Positions 1 to 10,235 of a stretch of DNA of 64,000 bases are shown piece after piece. The stretch lies in the NCBI GenBank assembly GCA_000415965.1, contig KE356560.1, positions 2,446,720 to 2,510,719 of the forward strand, read 5' to 3'. The notes below the pieces were generated by a model. It had not been told where the DNA came from and searched no databases. It saw nothing but the letters and a program-made list of their open reading frames with translations. Position numbers and translations under genes: made by a program. Numbering within the stretch: position 1 is the stretch's first letter; each line of letters starts with the position of its first letter. This DNA comes from Haloquadratum walsbyi J07HQW1 (lineage in GTDB: Archaea; Halobacteriota; Halobacteria; Halobacteriales; Haloferacaceae).

Positions 1-349
1 CGTGTCCCTGTTTGGAAATTCCCATCCCGTCGAGGATGAGCGCTGAGGCGGCTCCCTGAGCCGCCTCGGGCGCTGTCCATTCGCAGTTGATCCTCAACGT
101 TTCGTACTCTCAGGCGCTCTCTCGGACGAATCGTTCGAGTTTCTCCTGTTTGATGTCTACCATGCTTGCGATACCTGCGATGGAATTGTTGCTCCCAGGG
201 CGAACCAATCCGCGAAAATACTGCGTTCCTCGAAGCCACGTCGTCTCCCAGTTCGGCCACGAAGAGCCGTCGGCTCACGTGGCGAAACACTCCTTGTATT
301 CTCTGAGAGACCCCGCCAGATCTCCGTAGTTGTGGGCAAGTTCGTTCAT
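1..349 (-). pseudogene. IS701-like DDE transposase, N-terminal part, broken and cut by window edge
   Basis: Reading leftward from the ATG at 349 gives one continuous frame of about 116 codons that resembles the N-terminal half of IS701-type transposases. It has a tryptophan-rich stretch, a 'YFRGLVRPG' segment and, near the window edge, 'LILDGMGISKQG', the usual place of the first catalytic Asp. Two in-frame TGA codons interrupt it, after 'ECFAT' and after 'RFVRESA'. The family usually has Trp (TGG) near such positions, so both look like single-base TGG-to-TGA changes. The remainder lies outside the window. Family assignment is from recalled motif pattern and is moderately sure; inactivity follows from the two stops. 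Confidence 0.6.
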
Positions 350-840
350 CGGCTCATTTGTTCAGCCGCCGCAATCAGCGTGCCGAATTAAACCCCAAAA
401 GTAGTGCTAGTATATATCACTACGGCATTGGTGGAGTGTGGTTCACTGCTCACTGTTATTCGGAATGTGATTTCTGTCTCCAAAGTTGCAGCGGAACGCG
501 TGACCGGGCGTTCTAGGTGAACTCAGTCTGAGTGTGGATGTGGGTTCGGAGAGACACAGTGGTCAAATTACCACCGACTGCTAAGGACAAACATCATGAT
601 GACTGTCGAACTGCCACCACAGGTCGCCCGTTACACCGGGTACGAGACAGCGTTCATCCAGATCATATGGTTTCTGTTAAGAGCCGTGTGGCTATCTGAG
701 CAACGTTTATATCTGAACCCACATTCATTTTATTCGAAGTGTCCATGTGCATGTCCCGTTTCATATTCGAATAACGACATTCACAGTCCCGACAGCTGTT
801 TCGAGAGTCAAACCACAATCCTGCTTGGTATCGGCTCATA
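350..840. other. 491-bp gene-free stretch
   Basis: This lies between the broken transposase and the DyP-like gene. It holds one copy of a dispersed repeat (488-553). An AT-rich stretch at 704-713 is a possible TATA element, but it sits about 130 bp from the next start codon. The short frames here show no recognisable protein. Confidence 0.5.
488..553 (+). repeat. Dispersed ~55-bp repeat, copy A
   Basis: The core GCGGAACGCG...GGCGTTC...GAACTCAGTCTGAGTGTG recurs in inverted orientation at 20113-20168 and 61981-62034. In one frame all three copies suggest a similar peptide of the form 'R/Q-NA-x-x-GVPVELSLSV'. They may therefore be the eroded tail of a mobile-element gene. Copy A has a stop in that frame. 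Confidence 0.5.
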
Positions 841-2154
841 ATGCCCAATACAACAATGGACTTCTCTGATACCGACCTCCCTCGACGACAAGTTCTCAAG
901 ACAGCGGTGGCAGTTGGGGGCGCGAGTGCCTTGAGCGCCTGTTTGGACCTCAGTGGCTCCGAACCGGTTCCGACCGGCGATCCGAATGCGAAACCGTCGC
1001 GCCAACACGCCTGGCGTGAGTACATTCGCCACGACGAGCACGGGAACTCACAACTCCCGAAACACCAGGTACTCCTCTACATCAATTTTGACGGGGATGC
1101 TCAACTATCGAGTGATACCCGATTGACAGTTGAACGAGCACTGACGACTCTGGATCGAGCCTATGAATGGAGTCATGAGGGATTGCTTCACTCGATTGCA
1201 TACTCTCCATCGTACTTTGAGCGGTTCGATCAGTCCCTTCCTGAGAATATAGATCTTCCCCAACCACGGGCGCTCTCACCGTTCGAATCCCCGACGTTCG
1301 ATACACAGGACGCGGTTGTCCACCTCGCAAGCGATCGCGCCGACGTAGTGCTCGAAGCCGAAGAAGCTCTGCGAGGCGAGCAAGATCAAGCGAATGGCGC
1401 ATCCGTTGACGCTCAACTTACCGATGTCGCGACGGTCAATTCACGACGGACCGGGTTCATCGGCGCTGGACTTCCAGCGAAACATCAAGATGCAGCTGGC
1501 ATTCCTGACTCAAACCCAGTCCCCGAGGCATCGCCGCTGTTTATGGGATTCGAAGTCGGGTTCCGTGGAAACCAGGCTACCGAGGACTACGTCACTATCC
1601 AAGATGGACCATTCGCGGGTGCAACGACGAAGGTAATCGCCAATATTCGTCAGCGTCTTGAGGACTGGTACGACGAGCAGTCTTTCAAGGACCGCGTGAT
1701 GGAAATGTTTAGTCCTAGTCACGCCGAGAACGAACTCGTTGAGGGGACCGGTTCAAATCTGGGCTCTGATAGTGGCATTGACCAGTTCATTGACAACATT
1801 GAAGCGGATGCAAGAGACCACAGTCGGGTTGGTCACGCACAAAAGGCTGCTCGTGCAAACCGAGACACGGCTGGAAACGTGAAACTCCTCCGTCGCCATT
1901 TTGAGTCGACGGACGATATCGGGTCGGATCAAAAGGTAGCAAGTCTCCACTTTCCATCCCTGCAGCATCAAATCACGGATTTCGAGGATGTACGCCAGGC
2001 AATGAACGGGACCGATGTAACCGAAATTACGCCGGCAATCCGTCAGCGTGTCAACAACGGCATCCTTGAGTATATTTTCGTCCGTCGTCGCGGGAACTTC
2101 CTTGTGCCCCCTCGACGACACCGGGCAGTTCCGACGCCGCGACCCGAATCGTGA
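841..2154 (+). CDS. Tat-exported lipoprotein resembling DyP-type haem peroxidases (DUF7405-like)
   Basis: The protein has 437 residues. The N-terminus has a twin-arginine motif (RRQVLK, about residues 15-20), a hydrophobic stretch and an 'LSAC' lipobox, so a Tat-exported, lipid-anchored protein is likely. The body looks like a divergent two-domain DyP fold. 'VVHLASDRADVV' sits where DyP proteins have their domain-one strand. A 'GHAQKAARANRD...LLRRHFES' region matches the area of the haem-ligand His and downstream Arg. The C-terminal 'FVRRRGNFLVPPRRH' resembles the DyP 'FFVPP' end. The classic GxxDG motif is replaced by 'GFEVGFRGNQ', so peroxidase activity is uncertain. No operon partner is adjacent. 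Assignment rests on pattern similarity; the haem role is inferred. Confidence 0.65.
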   Translation: MPNTTMDFSDTDLPRRQVLKTAVAVGGASALSACLDLSGSEPVPTGDPNAKPSRQHAWREYIRHDEHGNSQLPKHQVLLYINFDGDAQLSSDTRLTVERALTTLDRAYEWSHEGLLHSIAYSPSYFERFDQSLPENIDLPQPRALSPFESPTFDTQDAVVHLASDRADVVLEAEEALRGEQDQANGASVDAQLTDVATVNSRRTGFIGAGLPAKHQDAAGIPDSNPVPEASPLFMGFEVGFRGNQATEDYVTIQDGPFAGATTKVIANIRQRLEDWYDEQSFKDRVMEMFSPSHAENELVEGTGSNLGSDSGIDQFIDNIEADARDHSRVGHAQKAARANRDTAGNVKLLRRHFESTDDIGSDQKVASLHFPSLQHQITDFEDVRQAMNGTDVTEITPAIRQRVNNGILEYIFVRRRGNFLVPPRRHRAVPTPRPES

Positions 2155-2392
2155 TCCAGAATCGAATTCTTGACACTGTGCAGATTCAAACGACACAAGC
2201 TTTTGGGGACCATCGATATGTGACCTCGATTGAGCCATGATCAGAGCCCGCTCGAATTAACACACATATTATTTATTTTATATTATATTAATAATGATAT
2301 CAGTGGGCATCTAAAAGCATTGCCAACATTACCTAAGAGAGTAAGAATAATGTGGAGTGAGCAATTCTCTCTGACTCTGAGTTTTTATTCAG

Positions 2393-2440
2393 TGAACCGC
2401 CTTGGGGTCAAGCCCCGAGGCACTCGCCTTGTTTTCTCTG
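2393..2440 (-). mobile_element. Solo right-end (reRNA-like) remnant of an IS1341-type element
   Basis: In minus orientation this reads 'ACAAGGCGAGTGCCTCGGGG' and runs on to a 'GGCGGTTCAC' end. It closely matches the sequence just after the tnpB remnant at 27.5 kb. No tnpB remains beside it. The rest of the 2155-2548 gap is AT-rich (long A/T run near 2265-2295) and shows no gene. Confidence 0.55.
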
Positions 2441-2548
2441 TAGATGTAGTATTCGCCATCATACCAATCAGTCAACCTCCAGTTACATGAGTGTCTCCAG
2501 CGGGTATGATACTCAACTTCTTTGTGAGCACCACGCAGAATAATCGAT

Positions 2549-3025
2549 ATGAAAGCGAACAAAATCGACGACACCGACCGCGCGATTTTGCATGCTCTTC
2601 AGATGGATGCCAGAAACATGTCTTCAAGCGACATCGCAGAGCGAACTGGGACCGCAGATAGCACGGTTCGAAAACGAATTCAACGACTTGAATCTGCAGG
2701 AATCATCAAAGGATATGCCGCAGAGGTTGATTATCAACAATCTGGATATCCACTTCGGATGCTCTTGTTTTGCACCGCAGCAATTCCTGAGCGTGGCGAG
2801 CTCGTTTCTGATGTCTTAGCAATTGACGGCGTCGTGTCGGTCCAAGAATTAGTCACTGGTGAGCAGAATCTACTCGTGACAGCTGTCGGCGAAACTGATG
2901 ATGATATCACGCCTGTTGCACAAGATCTGCTTGACTGTGGGCTCACAGTCGCCGACGAGGTTCTCGTCCGGAGTCATGAAACAACACCCTTCGGCGGATT
3001 CGACAGGAATGGTGATGAATCGTGA
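2549..3025 (+). CDS. Lrp/AsnC family transcriptional regulator
   Basis: The protein has 158 residues. It opens with 'DDTDRAILHALQMDAR', then a helix-turn-helix 'SSDIAERTGTADSTVRKRIQRLESAGIIKGY' (about residues 25-55), the classic AsnC-type reader head. A RAM-like ligand-binding domain follows, with 'GVVSVQELVTGEQNLLVTAVG' in its usual position. Such proteins bind DNA as multimers and sense amino acids or related metabolites. The convergent neighbour is an amidohydrolase, so no direct target is obvious. Length and architecture are normal for the family. Confidence 0.9.
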   Translation: MKANKIDDTDRAILHALQMDARNMSSSDIAERTGTADSTVRKRIQRLESAGIIKGYAAEVDYQQSGYPLRMLLFCTAAIPERGELVSDVLAIDGVVSVQELVTGEQNLLVTAVGETDDDITPVAQDLLDCGLTVADEVLVRSHETTPFGGFDRNGDES

Positions 3026-3130
3026 TTCGATGTGTTGGTAGATCAGTCAATGAAGAAAGCGGAAAGATATCAGACAGCCTCCATTCATCCATGTCATGGT
3101 CCAGCAGTCGCTAAGATGTCGAGAACTGAA

Positions 3131-4147
3131 TTATAATACAACGCGCGTGACATCAAGTGGTCCCGCCCGTCGGACAACAGCGCGGATTGGGTCAACGGCA
3201 CGCGAAAGATTATCCGAGTCACCATCAATGACGAGTAGTGCGGCCCGACGACCAACATCAATTACCCCACAGTTAAGTCCAACAGCCTCAGCACCGGCGA
3301 TTGTAGCCATCTGGAGTACTTCGCGTGCTGTCACATCGAAGTGTTTTGCAGTGTATGCCATCTCCCGAAACATCGATGGGGGATTGAGCATGACATTATC
3401 AGTTCCTAAAGCGACGGTGGTATGATCAAGTAGTTCTCGGATGGGCGGTCGACCAACATCAAGTACCTGATTCGCCCGTGGACAGACGACAACAGGAATC
3501 GAGTTATCAGCAATTTCATTGAGGTGCTCAGCTTCGGCATGGACCATGTGAACCAATAAGTCCGGCTCCAGAGCAAGCGCAGCGTAGATATCACTTGCAT
3601 CCGGTTCACCTGCATGGATGCCAAACGGCGCATCAGCCATTCGAGCAGCGGTTCGTTGAGCACTGAAATCATCATCTGTCGCACCACTCGCACCATATCC
3701 ATCGGCAACTTTCAGCACATCATCCTCACCGCTACCGAAAATAAACGTCGTTAACTCACGTTCTGATGCAGCCGAACGCAGTGCAGTCGCACCAGAAACA
3801 CCTGATTCTCGAAAATCAAGACAGGCACCTGTGCCCGTTGACTGCATAAACCCGAGTGTGCGATGCATACTTTCGATAAGTGTCTCTCTGTCGGCTGCGT
3901 CAAGTCGGCGGTGTTTGAGACTATCTGGTGGTGCGACTGCATCTGCTAATGAGAGTCCAACAGCAGCCTCAGTCGCCACCGAATCACCGAGATGAGTATG
4001 TGCGTTAACAAATGTTGGGAGAATAATGTCCGTCGATGAATTCGGCTCTTCCTCAACCGCCGTAATCTCTCCATTATCGATACAAACCTGCCCACGTATT
4101 GGTTCAAATGTTTCACCTCTGAGAATTGTTCCTTCGAACCGCTCCAT
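3131..4147 (-). CDS. Amidohydrolase-superfamily metal-dependent deaminase-like protein
   Basis: The protein has 338 residues. It has a short N-terminal beta-sandwich strand set, then 'LPTFVNAHTHLGD' carrying the HxH metal pair (His50, His52). A later 'FGIHAGEP' gives the third His and the HxGE pair of the cytosine/S-adenosylhomocysteine-deaminase branch. 'HMVHAEAEHL' and 'ALGTDNVMLNPP' supply another His and the catalytic Asp. It is somewhat shorter than MtaD-like deaminases. Substrate cannot be told from sequence; a purine, pyrimidine or guanidino compound deaminase is possible. Transcribed alone, convergent with the Lrp gene. Confidence 0.8.
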   Translation of the reverse strand: MERFEGTILRGETFEPIRGQVCIDNGEITAVEEEPNSSTDIILPTFVNAHTHLGDSVATEAAVGLSLADAVAPPDSLKHRRLDAADRETLIESMHRTLGFMQSTGTGACLDFRESGVSGATALRSAASERELTTFIFGSGEDDVLKVADGYGASGATDDDFSAQRTAARMADAPFGIHAGEPDASDIYAALALEPDLLVHMVHAEAEHLNEIADNSIPVVVCPRANQVLDVGRPPIRELLDHTTVALGTDNVMLNPPSMFREMAYTAKHFDVTAREVLQMATIAGAEAVGLNCGVIDVGRRAALLVIDGDSDNLSRAVDPIRAVVRRAGPLDVTRVVL

Positions 4148-4603
4148 ACGGTATAAGCCACATAAGTCACAATATGACTTTCCATTTCAGTAATGGCGAA
4201 CACTTCGGTATCATGAGTTGATGCTGAATATCACTCTCAGATTGCCCGATTGGATAATAATAGTCGTGTCTGTGGCTATTACCACGAGTATCGACAAACA
4301 CGCCCGCGAGTGAAATGGTGCGATTGAGAGAAACGTTTCTCCATGACTATGCTGAGTAACTATGAGATAATCGTCATGGGTGATATCTCGAATATAATGT
4401 TCTTACATTAGATATTTGAGAACGATATGATACAATAAAAGAATTAAAGTAACAGTCTGTTCGTTCATACACTGAAGACGACCGATCACAAGAACATCGC
4501 TTGATACTATAGCGGCAATCAAACCCATTCGTCGGTGTGCAGTGATAAGAGTGGTAATGATGATGTCAGCAATTGACGGTGTCGGTCGGCGATGAATTGA
4601 ACA
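4148..4603. other. 456-bp gene-free stretch
   Basis: This is the divergent intergenic region between the amidohydrolase and dabB. It is AT-rich, notably 4390-4450, and must carry promoters for both genes. I see no conserved element, RNA gene or IS end that I can name. Confidence 0.5.
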
Positions 4604-6190
4604 ATGACGGTTGATAATGAGTCACAAACGATTGAATCAAATTCGGAAGCAGAATTATCCCTACGCGGCGACGCCAGCACAGACAATCGGGGGGGATTCA
4701 TACGCTCGCGCACATGGATTCCGGCTCGTCTCACGCAGACGATGTGGACGTTATGGATTGTGAGCGTCTGTGCTTTGATCATTTGGATGTGGCGTGGTGG
4801 CACATTTGATGTAACACGAGATATCGACACTGGATGGATATCGACACAACTGTTCAGTGTTGATGGCGTTACGCTCATTATATGGGTTGCAGCGACGTTT
4901 TTCAGTGGTATCGTTCATAGCTATACGCGACGTTACCTTGCGGGCGAACAGCATCAAAACCGCTTTTTTGTGTTTGCATTTGGGTTTACACTCGCAGTAA
5001 TCGTCCTGGTTGTTGCAAATCATATTGTGCTGTTTACACTATCATGGGTACTGATGGGACTGTTGATGACAGCACTCATCGGTCATAATCGTGGATGGCC
5101 ACAAGCACAGATGGCTGCATCGCTTGCACGGCGGTATTTTCTCATTAGCGGCATGCTCATCGCTGCTGCTGGCGTTGGGCTTTGGTGGACGGCTGATACC
5201 GTCACAATCAGTGCTGCAGTTCAGACAGATGTTATCGCTGGTCTCAGCCCACTCACAATCGCTGGTATCACTACTGCGTTAGTTCTCGCAGCAATGATTC
5301 AGTCGGCATTGATTCCATTTCACACGTGGATGCTCTCATCAATGACTGCACCAACACCGGCGTCTGCACTTATGCATGCTGGATTTGTGAATGCAGGTGG
5401 GATTCTTCTTGTTCGGTTTGGACCGATTATCGAAGCAGACGCTCGAGCACTTATTCTCATCATGCTCATTGGAGCGTTGAGTGCACTTGGAGGAAAGTTC
5501 CTCAAGACGGTGCAGTCAGATGCTAAACGGAAGCTTGGATGTTCAACGATCGGGCAGATGGGATTTATGATCATGCAAGTCGGGCTTGGGTTCTTTGCTG
5601 CGGCAATCGCACATCTAATCCTGCATGGTTTCTATAAGGCGTATCAGTTTCTCTCAGTTGGCGACACAATCAAACACCTAAATCCGGAGACAGTCGGCGA
5701 ACATACCGAAACCGAAAGAAGTCTGACAGTCCGAGACATTATTATAACAATAACAGTAGCAATCATAGGGGGTGGGATTTTTACACTCATCACCGGGAAG
5801 GGAGCGGCATTAAACAGCGGTTTGCTCCTGAGTGGACTTATTGTAATCACGACGTTGCACGCCACACAGCGCATGTTACAGCACACTGCAGTCCCGAGAC
5901 ACCTCCGATATGGAGCCATCGTGATTGTTTTTATCCCTGCAATTGCTGTGTATGGGATTTTGTATACCGGTATTGCAACAATTATGCAAGCAGGTGGTCT
6001 TCCCCCGGCAGTGCCGACAGAATTGACAATCGCACACGGTGTTGTCGCAGGTGCATTTCTCATCTCATATGTAGCAATCGAGACAGAGATTTATCGGCGT
6101 AGTAATCGGCTGTATGTACTATTAATGAATCTCTCACAGCCGCCAGGAGAGACATTATTGACCACTACGGAGGAGTATGATGACCACTGA
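4604..6190 (+). CDS. dabB: DabB-type membrane subunit of inorganic-carbon transporter (NuoL/MrpA-like)
   Basis: The 528-residue polytopic membrane protein belongs to the proton-conducting quinone/antiporter family (Proton_antipo_M). It has many hydrophobic segments and the conserved core '[27 protein letters not shown]', with the PFHxW motif and the helix Lys/His seen in NuoL/ND5. A NuoL relative immediately before a DUF2309 gene is the signature of the DAB pair, in which DabB is thought to couple cation flow to CO2 hydration by DabA. The stop codon overlaps an ATGATG at 6177-6182, which suggests coupled translation into the dabA leader. Function is inferred from family and gene pairing. Confidence 0.85.
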   Translation: MTVDNESQTIESNSEAELSLRGDASTDNRGGFIRSRTWIPARLTQTMWTLWIVSVCALIIWMWRGGTFDVTRDIDTGWISTQLFSVDGVTLIIWVAATFFSGIVHSYTRRYLAGEQHQNRFFVFAFGFTLAVIVLVVANHIVLFTLSWVLMGLLMTALIGHNRGWPQAQMAASLARRYFLISGMLIAAAGVGLWWTADTVTISAAVQTDVIAGLSPLTIAGITTALVLAAMIQSALIPFHTWMLSSMTAPTPASALMHAGFVNAGGILLVRFGPIIEADARALILIMLIGALSALGGKFLKTVQSDAKRKLGCSTIGQMGFMIMQVGLGFFAAAIAHLILHGFYKAYQFLSVGDTIKHLNPETVGEHTETERSLTVRDIIITITVAIIGGGIFTLITGKGAALNSGLLLSGLIVITTLHATQRMLQHTAVPRHLRYGAIVIVFIPAIAVYGILYTGIATIMQAGGLPPAVPTELTIAHGVVAGAFLISYVAIETEIYRRSNRLYVLLMNLSQPPGETLLTTTEEYDDH

Positions 6191-6239
6191 ATCAGCATCT
6201 GAGACTGAGACTGAGACCGACTACCGACACCCAGACTAA
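6177..6239 (+). other. Short open frame overlapping dabB stop; probable displaced dabA leader
   Basis: ATGATG overlaps the dabB stop and opens a 20-codon frame rich in Glu, Thr and Ser, containing a GAGACT hexamer repeat (6201-6212), before a TAA at 6237. The dabA frame (+1 relative to it) is open from 6184 to the GTG at 6358. It has no ATG, GTG or TTG before that GTG, and it codes for similar Thr/Gln/Ser-rich low-complexity sequence. One extra base in or after the hexamer repeat would explain both frames. Confidence 0.5.
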
Positions 6240-6357
6240 GACCAACACACAGACAAAACAAAAAGCAAACTCATCATCAGCGAATAGAGAGCAGACGGCT
6301 GAGGTATCACCCTCAACCAACTCATCAGGAGAGCAATCGGATTCTGGGTCGCCATCG

Positions 6358-9048
6358 GTGAGCACTCAGGCTGACGCTGATAACAGTGACACATCAGTGT
6401 CAGCAAAGACAATTATCCAACAGCATATTGAATCAGCCGCAGAAAATGTTGGAGCAGTATGGCCGATTCACTCATTTGTGACGGCAAATCCACTTGATGG
6501 GTTTGAGGATGAGCCATTTCACAAGGCTGTTGCCGCAGGCGCAACCCGGTTTGGTGGTGATGGGTATCCTGATTCGGATGTGTTCAAGCGTGCATGGAAG
6601 AGTGGGCGGATTAATCACGAAATTCTTGCCAAGACGCTCAGTGAGTATGAAAACGATCACACTCCAGCATCAGCTATCGCCGCAGTCGATGCAGACACAA
6701 CAGCATCATCGCACCGTGACACGGGAGTGAAAGTGCGCGAGCAAACAGATAATTGGAGTGAGATTGACACGCGAGTGATAAAATGGCTTTCAGCGTTTCT
6801 TGATGCAGGGAGCGCGGAATGGGAGATGCCAAACCGAGAGAAGGGATTCTACACGGCATTCCAAGCGGTTGCCACATATGATACAACGATTCCCGATACT
6901 GACATGATTGTGGATCCACCAGCTGACCCAGTTGCTGCTGTCTCCACAATACTCGAGTCATACCCACAATCACAGTGGAGTGAGATTATCGAAGCACAGA
7001 TGACAGCACTGCCAGGCTGGACAGGATTCATACGCCATCGGATTGAAAACAATACAGAATGGCAGACAGCATATCCAATCACACTTACTGGGTATCTTGC
7101 GGTCCGTGTGATACTCGCAGACGCACTTTCGATATCACTTGACACTGCCTCCCGACCACCACAGCATCTCAACCCATCCGACACTGGAAAAGAGAATGAA
7201 CTCGCAAGCACACCTGAGTCAATACCAGAGATTGAGACTCACCCACTTCAAGAAATTATACTGACTGCATGGGAGCGCACGTACCGCGAAGGGCTCATCG
7301 AACAGATTACTGACACTGTGAGCACTGAGAGTCACGAACAGACCACAGACACACCAATAGGGAATGAAACAGGGTCACAGACGGGGTCAGATTCATCCTC
7401 AATCCGTCCAGACGCACAGTTGGTATTTTGTATTGACACTCGATCAGAAATTATTCGCAGGCACATCGAGTCAACAGGTCGATATGAGACTTATGGATAT
7501 GCTGGATTCTTTGGGATTCCAATGCGATATCGGGGGTATGATGATGCTGTTCGTATCGATGCATGTCCACCGATTGTTGATGCACAGCATCGTATCAGCG
7601 AGAGTTCTCTCATTGGAGAGACAGACAAGAAAGAAAATAACCGACATAACTCCCAATACGAGCGTATACGCGCTGTCTACGATGCAGGGACAGATATTAT
7701 CGATGCACTCGCGGCAAACGTAACAACGGCATTTAATTTCGTTGAGACGACCGGAGGCGGCTATGGAGTCGGGCTCGCAGTCCGGACGCTATTCCCACAG
7801 GGGGTATATGACATCCTAACACACATTGAGAGGCAACTTCCGCGCACAGACGTTCTCTCACAGCCACAACTCAGTACAGAGACTGAGGCTGTGGCTGAGG
7901 CTGAGGATGTGAGTGAGTGCGGTCATACTAATACCGTTGGATCTCAGTCTGAGGATACACTTCCATACGGTCTCACTCATCAGGAACGTGTCGAATATGC
8001 CGCGTCAGCGTTTGAATTGATGGGTCTAGAGACGTTTAGTCGGGTTGTTGGGTTTATTGGACACGCCAGTCAGACTGCAAACAATCCATTCGGGTCAAGT
8101 CTTGACTGTGGTGCATGCGCGGGAAATGCTGGAGGACCGAGTGCGCGCGTGCTTGCACAGATCTGTAATGACGATGCAGTCAAAACGTCGCTTCGTGACC
8201 GTGGAATCGACATTCCAGTAGATACGGTGTTCATTGCGGGTGAACATACCACAACAACAGATAAAATAACGCTTTACACCGAGGCAGTTCCAGAGAGTCA
8301 TCAAAGCGATATTACATCACTGCAGGCAGATCTCTCGACCGCTCAAAAGCATGCAGCGGCTGACCGTGCCGAATCACTCAATGGTGATACCACGACGGAT
8401 GCGATGCAAGATATCGAGCGACGAGCCGCAGATTGGGCGGAAACTCGCCCAGAGTGGGGACTTGCTGGTAATGCTGGCTTTGTTGTCGGTCCGCGATGCC
8501 TAACAGACGATATTGATCTTGAGGGTCGTGTATTCTTACACTCATATGATTGGCAACAAGATGAAACCGGAAAGGCAGTTGAGTCGATTCTGTCCGGACC
8601 ACTGATTGTGACACAGTGGATCAACACGCAATATTACTTTGCGACCGTCGATACAGCGGTATATGGCAGTGGGTCAAAGATTACGCAGAATCCGGTTGGG
8701 AATATTGGTATTTATCAAGGCAATGGTGGCGATCTTATGCGAGGATTGCCGATTCAGTCTGTTCGTAAAAACGCTGACAATCTGTATCACCAACCGATTA
8801 GACTCTCAACAGTCGTCTATGCACCGGTGTCGAAAGTCACACAGGCACTTGCTGATCTCGACTCTGTCACCGAGTTGTTAGATAATAATTGGCTTTCATT
8901 GACCGTTATTGATCCAACACGCGATAACGATGTCTTTCATTATGTGGAAGACCTCAGATGGCTCTCACACGATGATGGATACAAAAACGATACTACTGCT
9001 TATATCAGTCCAAAGAAGAATATGACCGTCTCATCATCGAGCGACTGA
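6358..9048 (+). CDS. dabA: DabA, zinc-binding CO2-hydrating subunit (DUF2309/UPF0753)
   Basis: The protein has 896 residues from the first possible in-frame start, a GTG. DabA is a beta-carbonic-anhydrase-like peripheral subunit that, with DabB, converts CO2 to trapped bicarbonate. The expected zinc ligands are visible: Cys358 and Asp360 in 'VFCIDTRSE', His569 in 'GFIGHAS' and Cys584 in 'SLDCGACAG'. The 15-residue His-Cys spacing is as I recall for the characterised bacterial enzyme. The conserved N-terminal '[16 protein letters not shown]' and C-terminal '[21 protein letters not shown]' are also present. Two low-complexity acidic inserts (about residues 320-345 and 505-535) look like haloarchaeal expansions. 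The true start may be the ATG at 6177 if a frameshift is real. Confidence 0.88.
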   Translation: MSTQADADNSDTSVSAKTIIQQHIESAAENVGAVWPIHSFVTANPLDGFEDEPFHKAVAAGATRFGGDGYPDSDVFKRAWKSGRINHEILAKTLSEYENDHTPASAIAAVDADTTASSHRDTGVKVREQTDNWSEIDTRVIKWLSAFLDAGSAEWEMPNREKGFYTAFQAVATYDTTIPDTDMIVDPPADPVAAVSTILESYPQSQWSEIIEAQMTALPGWTGFIRHRIENNTEWQTAYPITLTGYLAVRVILADALSISLDTASRPPQHLNPSDTGKENELASTPESIPEIETHPLQEIILTAWERTYREGLIEQITDTVSTESHEQTTDTPIGNETGSQTGSDSSSIRPDAQLVFCIDTRSEIIRRHIESTGRYETYGYAGFFGIPMRYRGYDDAVRIDACPPIVDAQHRISESSLIGETDKKENNRHNSQYERIRAVYDAGTDIIDALAANVTTAFNFVETTGGGYGVGLAVRTLFPQGVYDILTHIERQLPRTDVLSQPQLSTETEAVAEAEDVSECGHTNTVGSQSEDTLPYGLTHQERVEYAASAFELMGLETFSRVVGFIGHASQTANNPFGSSLDCGACAGNAGGPSARVLAQICNDDAVKTSLRDRGIDIPVDTVFIAGEHTTTTDKITLYTEAVPESHQSDITSLQADLSTAQKHAAADRAESLNGDTTTDAMQDIERRAADWAETRPEWGLAGNAGFVVGPRCLTDDIDLEGRVFLHSYDWQQDETGKAVESILSGPLIVTQWINTQYYFATVDTAVYGSGSKITQNPVGNIGIYQGNGGDLMRGLPIQSVRKNADNLYHQPIRLSTVVYAPVSKVTQALADLDSVTELLDNNWLSLTVIDPTRDNDVFHYVEDLRWLSHDDGYKNDTTAYISPKKNMTVSSSSD

Positions 9049-9500
9049 GTTGCCTATCAGCAAATGGATACGACTCGACGTGAACTCTTGAGTTGATTTC
9101 GATGGTCTCTGCTATTCTCGTCGATTCAGCGACGAACTGTCCAGAGGGATCTATCAGTGTGGGTATGTTTGAGTGCGCAAGGGTCTCGTCGTCTCGGATC
9201 TTTATCGCTCATCGTCTGAGTATCACCCCGAGTATCATTCAAGTGTGGATAGCTTTGTTTCTGATTAAATAGGTCCCTACACTTAGATGAATCAGTACTT
9301 CGATTGGATGAAATATACAACGCTGTCCCCTCTTTTCGTAATGTGAACTACCCGGTCACAGTGGCGCCGGGAATTCGCACTGCTTTCCGTTTATATTCAG
9401 CCGACGATTCAGAGTCGAGATATTCTGTTTCTAGTTGGGTTTATTAATAATGTATATGATGCGTATTTGCACTGCATATTCAATTTATGAGCACATATCG
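9049..9500. other. 452-bp gene-free stretch
   Basis: This lies between the convergent dabA and SRAP genes. An imperfect inverted repeat with arms near 9236-9249 and 9280-9294 is visible. An AACTACCC sequence near 9347, of the type seen at IS1341 right ends, is also present, but nothing can be assigned firmly. No coding frame here looks real. Confidence 0.4.
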
Positions 9501-10235
9501 CTATATCGGGTCAATGAGCGATGACTCATCGTTTGTAGGACTGTTCACACGAGTTGAGACGGGGTATGCGTCCAATTTATCCCCTGGATGTGGAGTGAGT
9601 AACGACTCAACGGTATCAGCATCTTCATGAAGCCATGTTGATTCTGACTCAGGTGGAAGAACAACAGCCATTCGATGGTGAAGAGAGGACACAACCTCGT
9701 TTGGCTCCGTCGTAATGATTGTAAATGACTCGACGGCTCCTGTTGCGTCAGTAGCTGTGTTATCTGTCTCTCCAGCGCCAAAATCACCAAGTCCGGTCTG
9801 TGTGTGCGTCGGTTCCCATCGCTCCCAGAGTCCAGCCATTGCAAAGATTCGGTCATCTGTGAAGGCGACTCGGTAGGGTTGTTTACTGTCGTTGCCTTTC
9901 TTCAGGTCACCATCATCACTGACCCACTCATAAAATCCGTCTGCAGGAACAAGACATCGCTGTGATTCATACGCAGTTGCAAAGGTTGGCTTATCTGCGA
10001 CTGTCTCTGCGCGAGCATTTATTTGCCCACCAGTATCATCATCCGCCCATGAGGGAATTAGTCCCCATTTTAGTTCCTGGAACTGATTTGGATTTGTATT
10101 CGTAATTACCGGGAGTGTCTGTCCTGGCGCACAATTGTATCGTGGGAGCGCGTCTGCTATCGTCGGCGGGACAGTTGCATCAAATCGATCGCTAAGTTCT
10201 GATGCAGAAGCGGAGAGCGTATAGCGACCACACAT
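9501..10235 (-). CDS. SRAP-domain protein (YedK/HMCES-like), abasic-site DNA-protein crosslinker
   Basis: The 244-residue protein is full length for the SRAP family. It starts with 'MCGRYTL', leaving Cys2 as the new N-terminal nucleophile after Met removal. That Cys forms a thiazolidine link with abasic sites in single-stranded DNA. 'INARAET' gives the conserved Asn and Glu region, 'CLVPADGFYEW' the substrate pocket, and 'SSLHHRMAVVLPP' the catalytic His. A hydrophilic insert (about residues 150-170) is acidic and probably lineage-specific. Transcribed alone. Family assignment is secure; the role in protecting abasic sites is known from bacterial and human homologues. Confidence 0.92.
   Translation of the reverse strand: MCGRYTLSASASELSDRFDATVPPTIADALPRYNCAPGQTLPVITNTNPNQFQELKWGLIPSWADDDTGGQINARAETVADKPTFATAYESQRCLVPADGFYEWVSDDGDLKKGNDSKQPYRVAFTDDRIFAMAGLWERWEPTHTQTGLGDFGAGETDNTATDATGAVESFTIITTEPNEVVSSLHHRMAVVLPPESESTWLHEDADTVESLLTPHPGDKLDAYPVSTRVNSPTNDESSLIDPI

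Noticed and set aside
7860-7920. GAGGCTGTGGCTGAGG repeat resembling a tandem array
   Set aside because: It lies inside dabA and codes for an acidic Ala/Glu insert; it is too short and irregular for a CRISPR or satellite.
9230-9300. Imperfect inverted repeat suggesting IS ends or a MITE
   Set aside because: The arms match only partly, no target duplication is seen and no second copy is found in the window.
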